This document shows positions 17,318 to 25,556 of a stretch of DNA of 64,000 nucleotides, in pieces. The notes under the pieces are model-generated. The model worked only from the letters and a program-made list of their open reading frames with translations, did no database searches and had not been told where the DNA came from. Numbering within the stretch: the first letter of the stretch is position 1; the number at the start of each line of letters is the position of its first letter. The stretch comes from Micrococcus sp. EYE_212. Its GTDB lineage: Bacteria > Actinomycetota > Actinomycetes > Actinomycetales > Micrococcaceae. The stretch lies in assembly GCF_023147585.1 (NCBI RefSeq), contig NZ_JAHXOZ010000003.1, forward strand, positions 1 to 64,000, read 5' to 3'. Both the position numbers and the translations under genes were made by a program.

Positions 17318-18658
17318 ATGGTCGATTCCCCCGCTGAGAAGCCCACCGCCCCCCGCACCGAGTCCCCCGCGGCCGACGTCGTCGAGATCTGCCGCGGCCT
17401 GATCCGCATCGACACCACCAACTGCGGCGGCAACGTGTCCGTGGGCGAGCCGGAGGCCGCCGCCTTCTGCGGGAGGCTCATGGAGCAGGCGGGGATGACC
17501 CCGCGGTTCTTCGAGTCCGCACCCGGGCGCGTCTCCGTCGTCGGGCACCTGCCGGGCTGGGACGCGGACGCCCCCGGCCTCGTGCTCCACGGCCACACCG
17601 ACGTGGTGCCGGCCGAGGCCGCCGAGTGGAGCGTGGATCCCTTCGGCGCGGAGCTGAAGGACGGGATGGTCTGGGGCCGAGGCGCGGTGGACATGAAGGG
17701 GATGGACGCGATGATCCTCTCCGTCCTCCTGCACCTCGCCCGCACCGGCCGCCGCCCGCGCCGCCCGCTCACCGTCGCGTTCTTCGCGGACGAGGAGGCC
17801 GGCGGCGTGTACGGCGCGACGTGGGTGGTGGAGCACCACCCGGAGGTCTTCGCGGGGTGCACGGACGCGATCAGCGAGGTGGGGGGCTTCTCCACCGAGG
17901 TGGCCGGCACCCGCGCCTACCTCGTGCAGACCGCGGAGAAGGGCCTGATGTGGCTCAACCTGCGGTCGGCCGGCGCTCCGGGCCACGGATCCGCCCCGCA
18001 CGAGGACAACGCGGTCACCCACCTGGCCGGCGCGCTCGAGCGGATCGGCCGCCACGAGTGGCCGCTGACCTACACGAAGACCACCCGTCAGCTGCTGGAG
18101 CAGGTGGCCGAGATCATGGGCGTCCCGTTCGACGAGACGGACCCCGCCCCGCAGCTCGAGGCCCTCGGCCAGGCCCGCACGTGGGTCACCGGCACGCTGC
18201 GCACCTCGTCCAACCCCACCGGCATGACCGCCGGGTACAAGCACAACGTGATCCCGTCCACGGCGACGGGCACGGTGGACGTGCGCCCCCTGCCGGGAGA
18301 GGAGGAGCAGACGCTCGCGACCCTCGCCGAGCTCGCCGGACCCCACGTGGAGTTCGAGCCGGAGCACCGGGACATCGGCCTCGAGGTCCCGTTCTCGGGC
18401 GACCTCGTGGAGCTCATGGTCGAGGCGCTGCGGCACGAGGACCCCGAGGCCGAGGTGCTGCCCTTCATGCTGGGCGGGGGCACGGACAACAAGTCGCTCT
18501 CCCGCCTGGGCATCACCGGCTACGGGTTCTCCCCGCTGCGCCTGCCCCCGGACCTCGCGTTCACCTCGCTCTTCCACGGCATCGACGAGCGCGTGCCGGT
18601 GGACGCGCTCGAGTTCGGCTGCCGCGTCCTCGCGCGCATGCTGGAGCCGTGCCCCTGA
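17318..18658 (+). CDS. M20/M25/M40 family metallopeptidase
   Basis: A 446-residue dinuclear-zinc hydrolase of the M20 (ArgE/DapE/ACY1) family, acting on a small peptide or N-acyl amino acid. Metal-site motifs are LVLHGHTDVVPA (about 86-97), GRGAVDMKGMDAM (about 121-133) and EEAGG (about 159-163). GHGSAPHEDNA marks the lid/dimerisation domain. Both ends look complete. M. tuberculosis carries a similar M20 peptidase in the equivalent uppP-mshC neighbourhood. The substrate cannot be assigned from sequence. Confidence 0.88.
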   Translation: MVDSPAEKPTAPRTESPAADVVEICRGLIRIDTTNCGGNVSVGEPEAAAFCGRLMEQAGMTPRFFESAPGRVSVVGHLPGWDADAPGLVLHGHTDVVPAEAAEWSVDPFGAELKDGMVWGRGAVDMKGMDAMILSVLLHLARTGRRPRRPLTVAFFADEEAGGVYGATWVVEHHPEVFAGCTDAISEVGGFSTEVAGTRAYLVQTAEKGLMWLNLRSAGAPGHGSAPHEDNAVTHLAGALERIGRHEWPLTYTKTTRQLLEQVAEIMGVPFDETDPAPQLEALGQARTWVTGTLRTSSNPTGMTAGYKHNVIPSTATGTVDVRPLPGEEEQTLATLAELAGPHVEFEPEHRDIGLEVPFSGDLVELMVEALRHEDPEAEVLPFMLGGGTDNKSLSRLGITGYGFSPLRLPPDLAFTSLFHGIDERVPVDALEFGCRVLARMLEPCP

Positions 18659-18686
18659 CGGCGCGCCGTCCCGCGGACCGGGCCGC

Positions 18687-18926
18687 TCAGGCGAGGGCGA
18701 GCGTGGAGGCCACCCGGATGACGCGTCGGCGCAGCCAGTAGCGCCGGGCCCCGCCGCGGTAGTGCACCGCTCGCTGCAGCTCCCAGCGGCCGTACTCGGC
18801 GTGCTCCACGAGGCGGCGCCGCGCGTCGCCGAGGGACTCCTCGGGGGCCACGGTGAGGACGAGGTACTCCCACTTCTGGCCCTGGGCGACGGAGTCCAGG
18901 GTCGAGGACATCAGCTGCTCACGCAC
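18687..18926 (-). CDS. DUF5703-type small conserved protein
   Basis: 79 residues starting at a GTG (18926) with GAGGA 8 nt upstream. The core KWEYLVLTVAPEESLGDARR followed by HAEYGRWELQ and YRGGARRYWLRRR matches the small actinobacterial DUF5703 family as remembered. It is basic at the C-terminus and has no signal peptide or membrane segment. The function is unknown. It converges on the M20 peptidase and is divergent from the acidic protein at 19015. Confidence 0.7.
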   Translation of the reverse strand: MREQLMSSTLDSVAQGQKWEYLVLTVAPEESLGDARRRLVEHAEYGRWELQRAVHYRGGARRYWLRRRVIRVASTLALA

Positions 18927-19002
18927 CCGGTCATCCTCGCAGACCGCCGCGGCCCCGCCGCGCGGGTGCGCGCACCTCTGGTCGCACCGCCCGTCCTCGG
19001 GT

Positions 19003-19008
19003 TACCGT
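19003..19008 (+). promoter_or_regulatory. -10 hexamer TACCGT, leaderless spacing
   Basis: TACCGT ends 6 nt before the ATG at 19015, which has no ribosome-binding site. Confidence 0.4.
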
Positions 19009-19014
19009 TCAGCC

Positions 19015-19239
19015 ATGAGCTCTGACGCCCGCCTGGCCCTGGAGGCCCTGACCACCGCCCTGAACGAACACCTCGTGGCCGCCCAGAACAAGCGCGGCGA
19101 GGACGACCCCACCGTGGAGGCGGCCTTCTTCGCCGTGGCGGACGCCTTCGAGAACTACGAGGACGCCCTCTACGCGGACACCGAGGAGGTCACCCCGCTG
19201 GACCTCTTCGACGACGACGAGGACGACGACCAGGACTGA
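19015..19239 (+). CDS. Small acidic conserved protein of unknown function
   Basis: 74 residues beginning [20 protein letters not shown] and ending in a run of Asp and Glu ([12 protein letters not shown]). The middle ([24 protein letters not shown]) is predicted helical. Codon third positions are overwhelmingly G or C, supporting real coding. No catalytic motif, signal or membrane segment is visible. A leaderless start fits the TACCGT upstream. It precedes uppP, separated by a hairpin. I recall similar short proteins beside uppP in Micrococcaceae, without an established role. Confidence 0.7.
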   Translation: MSSDARLALEALTTALNEHLVAAQNKRGEDDPTVEAAFFAVADAFENYEDALYADTEEVTPLDLFDDDEDDDQD

Positions 19240-19270
19240 GTCCTGGCGGCCCCTCACCGCCGCGAACCCC

Positions 19271-19304
19271 TGCACCGCCCCGGGAGACCTCCCTGGGCGG
19301 TGCA
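19271..19304 (+). terminator. Hairpin between acidic protein gene and uppP
   Basis: TGCACCGCCCCGGG (19271-19284) pairs with 19291-19304 with one mismatch over a 6-nt loop. It is followed directly by the putative uppP -10 (TACAGT, 19306-19311). Confidence 0.55.
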
Positions 19305-19319
19305 GTACAGTGACCCACC

Positions 19320-20153
19320 GTGACGTGGATCGAAGCAATCATTCTGGGCCTGGTGCAGGGCCTGACGGAGTTCCTGCCCATCTCCTCCTCGGCGCACATC
19401 CGCATCGTGGGGGAGTTCCTGCCCTCGGCGTCGGACCCCGGCGCGGCCTTCACCGCCATCACCCAGCTGGGCACCGAGCTGGCCGTGCTGATCTACTTCT
19501 GGAAGGACATCGTCCGGATCATCGGACGATGGTTCGGCTCGCTGACCGGCCGCGTGCCCCGCAGCGACCCGGATGCCCGCATGGGCTGGCTCATTATCCT
19601 CGGCTCGCTGCCCATCGCGATCCTCGGACTGCTCCTGGAGAGCTGGATCGACACGGAGTTCCGCTCGCTGTGGATCACCGCCACCATGCTGATCGTGTTC
19701 GGCGTGCTGCTGGCGCTGGCCGACCGCCTCGGCCGTCAGTCCACGCCCATCGAGCGGCTCACCGTCAAGGACGGCATCCTCTTCGGCTTCGCCCAGGCGC
19801 TCGCCCTCATCCCCGGCGTCTCGCGCTCGGGCGGCACCATCACCGCGGGCCTGGCCATGGGCTACACCCGCGAGGCCGCCACCCGCTACGCGTTCCTGCT
19901 GGCCGTCCCGGCCGTGTTCGCCTCCGGCCTCTACAAGCTGTTCTCCGCGCTCACGGAGCCCGGCCAGTCCGGTCCCTACGGCGGCGGGGAGACGCTGGTG
20001 GCCACCGTGATCGCGTTCGTGGTGGGCTACTCGGTGATCGCCTGGCTCATGAAGTTCATCTCCACCAACTCGTACATGCCGTTCGTGTGGTACCGCGTGG
20101 CCCTCGGCCTCGCCCTCTACGCGATGCTCGGCACCGGGCTGATCTCCGCCTGA
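19320..20153 (+). CDS. uppP: Undecaprenyl-diphosphatase (UppP/BacA)
   Basis: A 277-residue integral membrane enzyme that recycles undecaprenyl pyrophosphate to undecaprenyl phosphate for peptidoglycan and teichoic acid export. Family signatures are [17 protein letters not shown] (about 10-26), carrying the catalytic Glu, and [17 protein letters not shown] (about 165-181). There are about seven to eight hydrophobic segments and the length is typical. The GTG at 19320 lacks a Shine-Dalgarno; TACAGT ends 8 nt before it, consistent with a leaderless start. Homologues confer bacitracin resistance when abundant. It sits directly upstream of mshC, as in mycobacteria. Confidence 0.95.
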   Translation: MTWIEAIILGLVQGLTEFLPISSSAHIRIVGEFLPSASDPGAAFTAITQLGTELAVLIYFWKDIVRIIGRWFGSLTGRVPRSDPDARMGWLIILGSLPIAILGLLLESWIDTEFRSLWITATMLIVFGVLLALADRLGRQSTPIERLTVKDGILFGFAQALALIPGVSRSGGTITAGLAMGYTREAATRYAFLLAVPAVFASGLYKLFSALTEPGQSGPYGGGETLVATVIAFVVGYSVIAWLMKFISTNSYMPFVWYRVALGLALYAMLGTGLISA

Positions 20154-20206
20154 GCCGCGCGCCCGCCCCGCGCACCCGCCCGTCGTCGCCGTCCCCGAGG
20201 AGCACC

Positions 20207-21490
20207 GTGAAGTCCTGGAGCACCCCCGCGCCGCCCGCCCTGCCCGCCCAGCCGGACCGACTGCGGGTCCTCGACACGGCCACGCAGGGCCTGCACCACC
20301 CCGGCAACGACGCCGGGCACGCCTCCCTGTACGTGTGCGGCATCACCCCCTACGACGCCACGCACCTGGGCCACGCCACCACCTACGTCGCCTTCGACCT
20401 GCTGCAGCGGTACTGGCGCGCGTGCGGGATCGAGGTGGCCTACACGCAGAACGTGACCGACGTGGACGATCCGCTCCTCGAGCGCGCCGCCGCCACGGGC
20501 GTCGACTGGCGGGACCTCGCCCGTGAGCAGACGGACCTGTTCCGCGCGGACATGGCCGCGCTCAACGTCCTCGCGCCGGACCACTACGTGGGCGCCACCG
20601 AGGCGATCGACCTCGTGGTCGACGGCGTGACGGCCCTGCTCGACGCCGGCGTCGCCTACCGCGTTCCCGGGGTCGACGGCGGCCCGGACGGGGACGTGTA
20701 CTTCGACGTCGAGGCGGCGCAGGCCGCGGGGGGCTGGACGCTGGGCTCCGTGAGCGCGATGACGCGGGCGCAGATGGACGAGGTCTTCCCCGAGCGCGGC
20801 GGCGACCCGGCCCGTCCCGGCAAGCGCCATCCCCTCGACCCCCTGCTGTGGCGTGTGCACCGCGCGGGCGAGCCCTCGTGGGAGGCCGGCGCGCTCGGGG
20901 CCGGCCGGCCCGGCTGGCACATCGAGTGCTCCGTCATCGCGCGCGCCCACCTGCCCGCCCCGTTCACGGTCCAGGGCGGCGGCTCCGACCTGCGCTTCCC
21001 GCACCATGAGTTCTCCGCGGCCCACGCGACGGCGGCGGACGGCCAGCCCCTGGCGCACACCTACGTGCACTCGGGCATGGTGGCCCTCGACGGGCAGAAG
21101 ATGTCCAAGTCCCTCGGCAACCTCGAGCTCGTCTCTCGACTGCGCGCCCGGGGGGTGGAGCCGGTCGCGATCCGCGCGGCGATCCTCTCGCAGCACTACC
21201 GCAGCGACTGGGAGTGGTCCGAGGACCTGCTCTCCGCCGCTCAGGAGCGCGTGGCCGCGTGGCGCGCCGCCCTCGACGGCCCCCACGCCGCGGCCGGGGC
21301 GGCGGTGCTGCAGGCCGCCCACGCCGCGCTGTCCGAGGACCTCGACGCGCCCGCCGCGCTCCGCGTGCTCGACGCGTGGGCGGACGGCTCCCTGCCCGGG
21401 CTCCGCGACGCCGGCGCCGCAGAGGACGCCCCCGCACCCCTCGACGTCGCCACGGTGGCCGACGCGCTCCTGGGCCTGCGCCTGCGTTGA
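20207..21490 (+). CDS. mshC: L-cysteine:1D-myo-inositol 2-amino-2-deoxy-alpha-D-glucopyranoside ligase (MshC)
   Basis: A 427-residue class I aminoacyl-tRNA-synthetase-like ligase that attaches cysteine to GlcN-Ins in mycothiol synthesis. [18 protein letters not shown] holds the zinc cysteine and HIGH-like motif. [25 protein letters not shown] and [10 protein letters not shown] follow (zinc ligands and KMSKS). Compared with cysteinyl-tRNA synthetase it lacks the long C-terminal anticodon-binding domain, and the length is that of MshC (412-430). The GTG at 20207 has GAGGAG upstream. Together with the MshA-like domain at 13.6-14.8 kb this gives two of the mycothiol steps in this window. Confidence 0.93.
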   Translation: MKSWSTPAPPALPAQPDRLRVLDTATQGLHHPGNDAGHASLYVCGITPYDATHLGHATTYVAFDLLQRYWRACGIEVAYTQNVTDVDDPLLERAAATGVDWRDLAREQTDLFRADMAALNVLAPDHYVGATEAIDLVVDGVTALLDAGVAYRVPGVDGGPDGDVYFDVEAAQAAGGWTLGSVSAMTRAQMDEVFPERGGDPARPGKRHPLDPLLWRVHRAGEPSWEAGALGAGRPGWHIECSVIARAHLPAPFTVQGGGSDLRFPHHEFSAAHATAADGQPLAHTYVHSGMVALDGQKMSKSLGNLELVSRLRARGVEPVAIRAAILSQHYRSDWEWSEDLLSAAQERVAAWRAALDGPHAAAGAAVLQAAHAALSEDLDAPAALRVLDAWADGSLPGLRDAGAAEDAPAPLDVATVADALLGLRLR

Positions 21491-21500
21491 GCCGCCGCGC

Positions 21501-22460
21501 TCAGCGGCCGTGTCGGCCGCGCAGGTAGCGCTCGAACTCCCGGGCGATCGCCTCGCCGGAGGCCTCCGGCAGCTCCTGGGCGTCCTGCGCCTGCTCGAGC
21601 TGGCGCACGTAGGCGGCGACGTCGGGGTCCTCGGCGGCGAGCTCGTCCACGCCGCGCTGCCACGCGTGGGCGTCGTCCTCCAGCTCGTGGGTGGACACGG
21701 TGACGTGGAGCAGGTCCTCGACGGCCTCCACGAGGCCCAGCAGCGTCTTGGGGGAGGGCGCCTGGGCCACGTAGTGCGGCACGGCGCCCCACAGCGCGAG
21801 GCTCGGCAACCCGCGGCGGGCCGCCTCGTCGCCGATCACGCCGACGATCCCCGTGGGCCCCTCATAGGTGGGCCGCTCCGCGCCGACGGCCACGCGCACG
21901 TCCACGAGCGGAGAGGTCGGGCGCGCCCGGAGCGGGCGCGTGTGGGGCACGTCCGCCAGCAGGGCGCCCAGGGTCACCACGGCGTCCACGCGCTCCCGCG
22001 CCGCCCACGCGAACAGCTCGGCCGTGAAGGCCCGCCAGCCCACGTTCGGCTCGACGCCGCTGGCCAGCAGGACGCGCACCCCGTCCGCGGGGGCCTCCTC
22101 CTCGGCCACGGGGCGCCCCGCGGCGTCGAGAGCCGCGACGTGCAGCCGGATCGCGGGCCACTCCAGGGTGCCGAGCCCGTCGGCGTCGCGCCGCACGTGG
22201 GGACGGGCCACCTGGTAGTCGTAGTACTCGCCCTCGCACACGCGTCCCAGCTCAGCGGCGTCCCACTGCTCCCGCAGCGCCTCCAGCGTGCCCGTCGCCG
22301 CCTCCCCGGCGTCGTTCCACCCCTGGAACGCCAGGAGCAGGACGGTGGGGGCGCGGCGCCCGGCCTCGAGCTCCTCCACCGTGGCGGTCAGGTGCGTGCG
22401 CAGGGCGCCGAGCGCGTCGTCCGGCTGGTCCTCGGCGGGGGCGGCGGGGGATTCGGTCAT
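21501..22460 (-). CDS. PAC2 family protein
   Basis: A 319-residue protein of the PAC2 family, named for eukaryotic proteasome-assembly chaperone 2. Signatures include LLLAFQGWNDAGEAATGTLE near the N-terminus and VVTLGALLADVPHTRP. The GLPSLALWGAVPHYVAQAPSPKT block is characteristic of actinobacterial members (M. tuberculosis Rv2125 type). The ATG at 22460 is preceded at 7 nt by TAGGGT with no ribosome-binding site. The biochemical function in bacteria is unknown. It is notable here because the neighbouring Pup locus has no 20S proteasome. It converges on mshC with 10 nt between stops. Confidence 0.85.
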   Translation of the reverse strand: MTESPAAPAEDQPDDALGALRTHLTATVEELEAGRRAPTVLLLAFQGWNDAGEAATGTLEALREQWDAAELGRVCEGEYYDYQVARPHVRRDADGLGTLEWPAIRLHVAALDAAGRPVAEEEAPADGVRVLLASGVEPNVGWRAFTAELFAWAARERVDAVVTLGALLADVPHTRPLRARPTSPLVDVRVAVGAERPTYEGPTGIVGVIGDEAARRGLPSLALWGAVPHYVAQAPSPKTLLGLVEAVEDLLHVTVSTHELEDDAHAWQRGVDELAAEDPDVAAYVRQLEQAQDAQELPEASGEAIAREFERYLRGRHGR

Positions 22461-22467
22461 GACCGTC

Positions 22468-22473
22468 ACCCTA
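22468..22473 (-). promoter_or_regulatory. -10 hexamer TAGGGT, leaderless spacing to PAC2 gene
   Basis: On the minus strand TAGGGT ends 7 nt before the ATG at 22460. Confidence 0.5.
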
Positions 22474-22564
22474 CGCACGGGAGCCGAGGGGGGTCACGGT
22501 TCGCCGCGCAGCGGCCCGAGGGGCGGCGCACGGCCCGTGCCCGCGGCCCGTCGACGCCCTCCAA

Positions 22565-22570
22565 TAGGAT
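22565..22570 (+). promoter_or_regulatory. -10 hexamer TAGGAT, leaderless spacing to HAD gene
   Basis: TAGGAT ends 6 nt before the ATG at 22577; there is no ribosome-binding site. Confidence 0.5.
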
Positions 22571-22576
22571 GGACGC

Positions 22577-23287
22577 ATGCCCGACGCCGCCCCCCTGCCT
22601 CCCCGCGAGACGCCCGCCGCCGTGCTGTGGGACATGGACGGCACCCTCGTGGACACCGAGCACCTGTGGAACGCCGCCCAGCGCCGCCTCATGACGGAGC
22701 ACGGCGGCACGTGGTCGAACGAGCTCGCCGCCTCCCTCGTGGGCCGGCCCCTGGACGTGGGCGCCCGCCACCTGCAGGAGGCCGGGATCCGCCTCGGGGT
22801 CCCCGAGATCATCGAGCGGACCATGGCGGAGGTGGCGCGCGGCGTCGTCGAGCGGGTGCCGTGGCGGCCCGGCGCCCTCGAGCTGCTGCGCGAGCAGGCG
22901 GCCGCCGGCGTGCCCGGGGCGCTCGTGACCATGTCCCACGCGCCGCTGGCCCGCGTGCTGGCCGAGCGCGCTCCGGGCGGGGCGCTGGCCGTGGTGGTCG
23001 CCGGCGACCAGGTGACGCGGGGCAAGCCCGATCCCGAGGCCTACGCCCTGGCCCTCGCCCGCCTCGGGGAGCTGCGGCCCGGCCTCGTGGCCGCCGACTG
23101 CGTGGCGGTGGAGGACTCGCCCGTGGGCGTGGGAGCGGCCATGGCCGCCGGCCTGCCCACGGTGGGCGTGCCCAGCGTGCTCCCGCTGCCCCCCGGCGCC
23201 GCGACCGTGCAGTGGGACACCCTGGCCGGGCGGACGCTCGCCGACCTCGCGGCCGTCCGGTCCGCGCGTCCGGGCGGAGCCGGATGA
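22577..23287 (+). CDS. HAD-superfamily hydrolase (phosphatase)
   Basis: 236 residues. Motif I is WDMDGTLVDTEHLWN (about 16-30) with the nucleophilic Asp. Motif II lies around LVTMSHA, motif III is the Lys in TRGKPDPEAY, and motif IV is CVAVEDSPVGVGAAMAAG. The helical cap between motifs I and II makes it a subfamily I beta-phosphoglucomutase/phosphatase-like HAD; the small-molecule substrate is unknown. The 3' end overlaps the ATG of the M50 protease by ATGA, and the set continues as an operon through trmI, arc and dop. Confidence 0.88.
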   Translation: MPDAAPLPPRETPAAVLWDMDGTLVDTEHLWNAAQRRLMTEHGGTWSNELAASLVGRPLDVGARHLQEAGIRLGVPEIIERTMAEVARGVVERVPWRPGALELLREQAAAGVPGALVTMSHAPLARVLAERAPGGALAVVVAGDQVTRGKPDPEAYALALARLGELRPGLVAADCVAVEDSPVGVGAAMAAGLPTVGVPSVLPLPPGAATVQWDTLAGRTLADLAAVRSARPGGAG

Positions 23288-24444
23288 CCCGCCGGCCCGG
23301 CCTGCCCATCGGCCGCGCGGCGGGCGCCCCGGTCTACCTCTCCTGGACGTGGGCCCTCGTGGCCGCGTTCGTGGTCCTCACCTTCGGGCCGCAGATCCAG
23401 CGCGCCCTGCCCCACCTCGGGGCGGGCGCCTACGCGGTGGCCCTCGGCTACGCCGTGCTGCTCGCACTCTCCGTGCTGGCGCACGAGATCGCCCACGCCG
23501 TCGTCGGGCGGGCCTTCGGGGACCGCGCGGAGGAGATCGTGCTCACGCTGTGGGGCGGGCACACCCAGTTCCGCGGCCCGCAGGCCGGGCCGTGGGGGAC
23601 GGTGGCCACCGCGATGGCCGGGCCCCTGGCCAACCTGGCGGTGGCCGGCCTCGCGTGGCTCGCCACACTGACGCTGCCCACGGCCTCCGTGGCCGGGCTC
23701 CTCCTGGACATCACCGTGTGGGCCAACCTCCTGCTGGCCGCGTTCAACGCGCTGCCGGGCATGCCCCTGGACGGCGGCCGACTCGTCGAGTCCGCCGTGT
23801 GGGCCTCCACCGGCTCCCGGGACCGCGGCCTCGTGGCGGCGGGCTGGTCCGGGCGCGCGATCGCCGTCCTGCTGGTGGGCGCCGCGCTCGCGGGCCCGCT
23901 GCTGCGCGGGCAGCGGTCCGACCTGCTGATGTCCCTCCTGCTCGCGTGGGTGGGCGTGATCCTGTGGCGGGGGGCCGGCGCGTCCGTCGAGCGCGGGCGG
24001 TGGGGCGGCCGCCTCGCCGTGCTCACGCTGGCCTCCCTCGAGATCCCCGCGGTGGCCGTCCCCGCCGAGGGCTCGGTGGCGCACGCGCTCCGGCTGGCCG
24101 ACGGCGGCCGCCGCGCCGCCGTCGCCGTGGACGCCACCGGCACGCCCCGCGGCGTGCTCGACCTGACGGCCGTGGTGCACCGCCCGGCCGACGAACTCGA
24201 GCGCACCCCCGTGAGCGCGGCATGCACCGCGCTCGCGCCCGGCGCCGTGGTGCGCCGCGCCGATCTCCCCGCCTCCGGCGCCGACCTCGTGGCCCGCCTC
24301 GGCGAGCCCGACCTCCCCGTGCGCGTGCTCACGGACGCCCGCGACGGCGTGGCCTCCGTGCTCCCGCGCGACACCCTCCTGGCCGCCGTCCACGCGACGC
24401 GGCACTCCACGGACGACCCCTCTGCGAAGGAGAACCGAGCATGA
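23284..24444 (+). CDS. M50 site-2-type membrane zinc protease
   Basis: 386 residues with several membrane segments. The zinc motif HEIAHAVVG lies in the segment VLAHEIAHAVVGRAF near residue 62. The second metal ligand is in NALPGMPLDGGRL near 157, the NPxDG-like motif of intramembrane proteases. The C-terminal 120 residues resemble a degenerate CBS pair, as in Rip3-type mycobacterial S2P homologues. It should cleave membrane-bound substrates; none is evident nearby. It overlaps the HAD gene upstream (ATGA) and trmI downstream (ATGA), so it is translated within the trmI-arc-dop transcript. Confidence 0.88.
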   Translation: MTRRPGLPIGRAAGAPVYLSWTWALVAAFVVLTFGPQIQRALPHLGAGAYAVALGYAVLLALSVLAHEIAHAVVGRAFGDRAEEIVLTLWGGHTQFRGPQAGPWGTVATAMAGPLANLAVAGLAWLATLTLPTASVAGLLLDITVWANLLLAAFNALPGMPLDGGRLVESAVWASTGSRDRGLVAAGWSGRAIAVLLVGAALAGPLLRGQRSDLLMSLLLAWVGVILWRGAGASVERGRWGGRLAVLTLASLEIPAVAVPAEGSVAHALRLADGGRRAAVAVDATGTPRGVLDLTAVVHRPADELERTPVSAACTALAPGAVVRRADLPASGADLVARLGEPDLPVRVLTDARDGVASVLPRDTLLAAVHATRHSTDDPSAKENRA

Positions 24445-25556
24445 CCGAACCCACCGGCGTGAGCAGTCGACGAGGCCCCCTGCGGGCCGGAGAGCGCGTG
24501 CAGATCAAGGACGCCAAGGGCCGCCTGAACACCATCACCCTGCTTCCGGGCGGGGAGTTCCACAGCTACCAGGGCGTGCTGCGGCACGACGAGCTGATCG
24601 GCGGCTCCGAGGGCGTGGTGGTGCCGAACTCCGCGGGGCAGGAGTACCAGGTGCTGCGCCCCCTCCTCAACGACTTCGTGCTCTCCATGCCGCGCGGGGC
24701 CACCGTGGTCTACCCCAAGGACGCCGGCCAGATCGTGCAGCAGGCGGACATCTTCCCGGGCGCGGTGGTGGTGGAGGCCGGCGTCGGCTCGGGCGCCCTC
24801 TCGTGCTCGCTGCTGCGCGCCGTCGGCGACGGCGGCCGGCTCCACTCCTATGAGCGGCGCGAGGAGTTCGCGGACATCGCGCGCGCCAACGTGGAGTCCT
24901 TCTTCGGCGCCGAGCATCCCGCGTGGTCGATCCACCTCGGCGACGCCCAGGAGGAGATGCTGCACGTCCACGAGCCCGGCTCGGTGGACCGCGTGGTCCT
25001 GGACATGCTCGCCCCGTGGGAGTGCCTCGACGCCGTGGCCACCGTGCTCGCCCCCGGCGGCGTGTGGCTGAACTACGTGGCCACCGCCACCCAGCTCTCC
25101 CGCGTGGCCGAGGCCATCCGCGACTCCGGGAAGTTCACCGAGGTGCAGGCCAACGAGACCCTCGTGCGCGGCTGGCACCTGGACGGGCTCGCCGTGCGCC
25201 CGGACCACCGCATGGTGGCCCACACGGGCTTCCTCCTCACCGCCCGTCGCCTCGCGACCGGGGAGGAGGCTCTCCTGCTGAAGAAGCGCTCCAAGGTGTC
25301 CGAGTTCAAGGCGGTGGACGTCGAGGCGTGGCAGCCCTCGGACGAGTCGCGCTGGACCCCGCAGGCCCTCGGCGAGCGGCCCGTGACGGACAAGAAGGCC
25401 CGCAAGGCCGCGAAGGAGGCGCGGCTCATGGCCCGCCGCGCCAAGGAGGCCCAGACCCCGGGCAGCGACCCGGACGCGTTCCCGGACCTGTCCACGGGGC
25501 AGATGGCGCCGCCCGCGTCCACGCCGGCGCCGGACGCGGGAGGGCCGGAGGCGTGA
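24441..25556 (+). CDS. trmI: tRNA (adenine(58)-N1)-methyltransferase TrmI
   Basis: A 371-residue SAM-dependent methyltransferase that makes m1A58 in the tRNA T-loop. The SAM motif VVVEAGVGSGALSCSLLRAV starts near 107. LDMLAPWECLDA and NYVATATQLSRVAEAI match the family, and the small N-terminal beta domain is RVQIKDAKGRLNTITL. The C-terminal 70 residues are a Lys/Ala-rich and Pro-rich extension absent from M. tuberculosis Rv2118c (about 280 residues). trmI precedes mpa in many actinobacteria. It overlaps arc by GTGA. Confidence 0.92.
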   Translation: MTEPTGVSSRRGPLRAGERVQIKDAKGRLNTITLLPGGEFHSYQGVLRHDELIGGSEGVVVPNSAGQEYQVLRPLLNDFVLSMPRGATVVYPKDAGQIVQQADIFPGAVVVEAGVGSGALSCSLLRAVGDGGRLHSYERREEFADIARANVESFFGAEHPAWSIHLGDAQEEMLHVHEPGSVDRVVLDMLAPWECLDAVATVLAPGGVWLNYVATATQLSRVAEAIRDSGKFTEVQANETLVRGWHLDGLAVRPDHRMVAHTGFLLTARRLATGEEALLLKKRSKVSEFKAVDVEAWQPSDESRWTPQALGERPVTDKKARKAAKEARLMARRAKEAQTPGSDPDAFPDLSTGQMAPPASTPAPDAGGPEA

